Assembly (NCBI RefSeq): GCF_028278985.1
Contig: NZ_JANQTA010000025.1
Span: forward strand, 1-57,452
Direction: 5' to 3'
Origin: Candidatus Nitrosopumilus sp.
GTDB taxonomy: Archaea; Thermoproteota; Nitrososphaeria; Nitrososphaerales; Nitrosopumilaceae
DNA length: 57,452 bases
The position numbers and the translations under genes were made by a program. The notes under the pieces were generated by a model. The model saw only the letters and a list, made by a program, of their open reading frames with translations, was not told the origin of the DNA and made no database searches. Shown here piece after piece: positions 57,168-57,452 of the stretch (within the stretch, counting starts at the first letter, position 1; every line of letters begins with the position of its first letter).

Positions 57168-57452
57168 TATATTCCCTCAATGATTGTAGTTTTCTTTGAC
57201 TGTGAAGAATCATTTTTTTCAATAATTTTTTTTAATTTTTCATCTTCAATTTCTAATCCTAGTTTTTTACAATGAATCTTTGTTAGTTCTAAAACTTCAG
57301 TTGGTTCAAAATCATTTGATAATTCACTAATTAGAACTGAGATTTCATTAGGAATCTCTTCAGCTACTGGTTCAGCTACTGGTTCAGCTACTGGTTCAGC
57401 TACTGGTTCAGCTACTGGTTCAGCTACTGGTTCAGCTACTGGTTCAGCTACT
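57167..57452 (-). CDS. repeat-containing protein upstream of arlG (5' partial)
   Basis: The end of a gene whose start lies beyond the right edge. The visible 95 residues begin with a Val-Ala-Glu-Pro tetrapeptide repeated about seven times. A helical domain follows (EIPNEISVLISELSNDFEPT, VLELTKIHCKKLGLEIEDEK) with a basic/acidic end. The position in front of arlG suggests an archaellum accessory protein, perhaps of the ArlC/D/E group, but the sequence seen is too short to decide. Confidence 0.6.
   Translation of the reverse strand, partial: VAEPVAEPVAEPVAEPVAEPVAEPVAEPVAEEIPNEISVLISELSNDFEPTEVLELTKIHCKKLGLEIEDEKLKKIIEKNDSSQSKKTTIIEGI
57361..57452 (-). repeat. 12-bp coding tandem repeat (Val-Ala-Glu-Pro)
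   Basis: The unit CAGCTACTGGTT occurs 7.7 times without change and runs off the window. It keeps the frame of the gene at 57167-57452. The lack of third-position differences indicates recent expansion. Confidence 0.92.

Overview
The window looks like a piece of an ammonia-oxidising archaeon of the Nitrosopumilaceae (Nitrososphaerota, formerly Thaumarchaeota). It is AT-rich and carries archaeal informational genes: RadA, Nop5 with fibrillarin, S30e, L21e, RpoF, DUF655, Trm1 and an archaeal RPC34 orthologue. It also has a full archaellum and chemotaxis cluster. The free-living marine type strain of Nitrosopumilus is, as far as I recall, non-motile, so a motile relative such as Nitrosoarchaeum is more likely; that placement is inference. 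Many genes start with TTG or GTG, many look leaderless (TATA box about 26-28 nt before the start codon), and many neighbours overlap by TAATG or ATGA.

Layout. 1-209: repetitive tail of an acidic protein. 3093-291 (minus): tightly coupled operon with a 40-aa membrane peptide, a DUF6659-like protein, a universal stress protein, a small protein, an SLC13/ArsB/NhaD-type transporter and a zinc microprotein. 3.2-5.1 kb: zinc-finger microproteins and a ribbon-helix-helix regulator around two copies of an exact 24-bp repeat, then a Vsr-like nuclease. 5.2-12.8 kb: small conserved proteins, the mtnP-apt purine salvage pair, a secreted Ig-like protein and an OLD-family ATPase. 12.9-21.7 kb: RNA and nucleotide metabolism (RPC34, RlmE, Trm1, RNase HII, fibrillarin/Nop5, PyrD/PyrK), a radical SAM enzyme and S30e. 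21.8-24.5 kb: accessory island with a SWIM-finger transposase and small DNA-binding or zinc proteins. 24.5-31.3 kb: radA, rlmN, the rpl21e-rpoF-DUF655-ksgA-HemK run, isocitrate dehydrogenase, a phosphoesterase and tRNA-Ser(GCT). 31.3-36 kb: assorted small and unknown genes. 36-57.4 kb: a signalling block with C2H2 finger proteins, an NDH-2 enzyme fused to a C2H2 finger, stress proteins, a histidine kinase, three stand-alone receiver proteins, cheY/R/C/A/B/W, a soluble receptor and arlJ/I/H/F/G.

Main new observation. In the 36-56 kb signalling block, 13 imperfect 21-bp palindromes of one form (TTGTTYN, seven bases, NRAACAA) sit in nearly every promoter region. Most lie directly upstream of a plausible TATA box. 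They precede the archaellum and chemotaxis genes, the kinase and receiver genes, the stress protein and both C2H2 finger genes. They look like the operator of a single regulon, and the TATA positions they point to also correct several start codons. Other notable items are a 21-bp tandem repeat read in two frames where nop5 overlaps the fibrillarin gene, a RadA with a long charged tail, and an RPC34 orthologue with the eukaryotic-type iron-sulfur motif. Both window ends lie inside 12-bp coding repeats.
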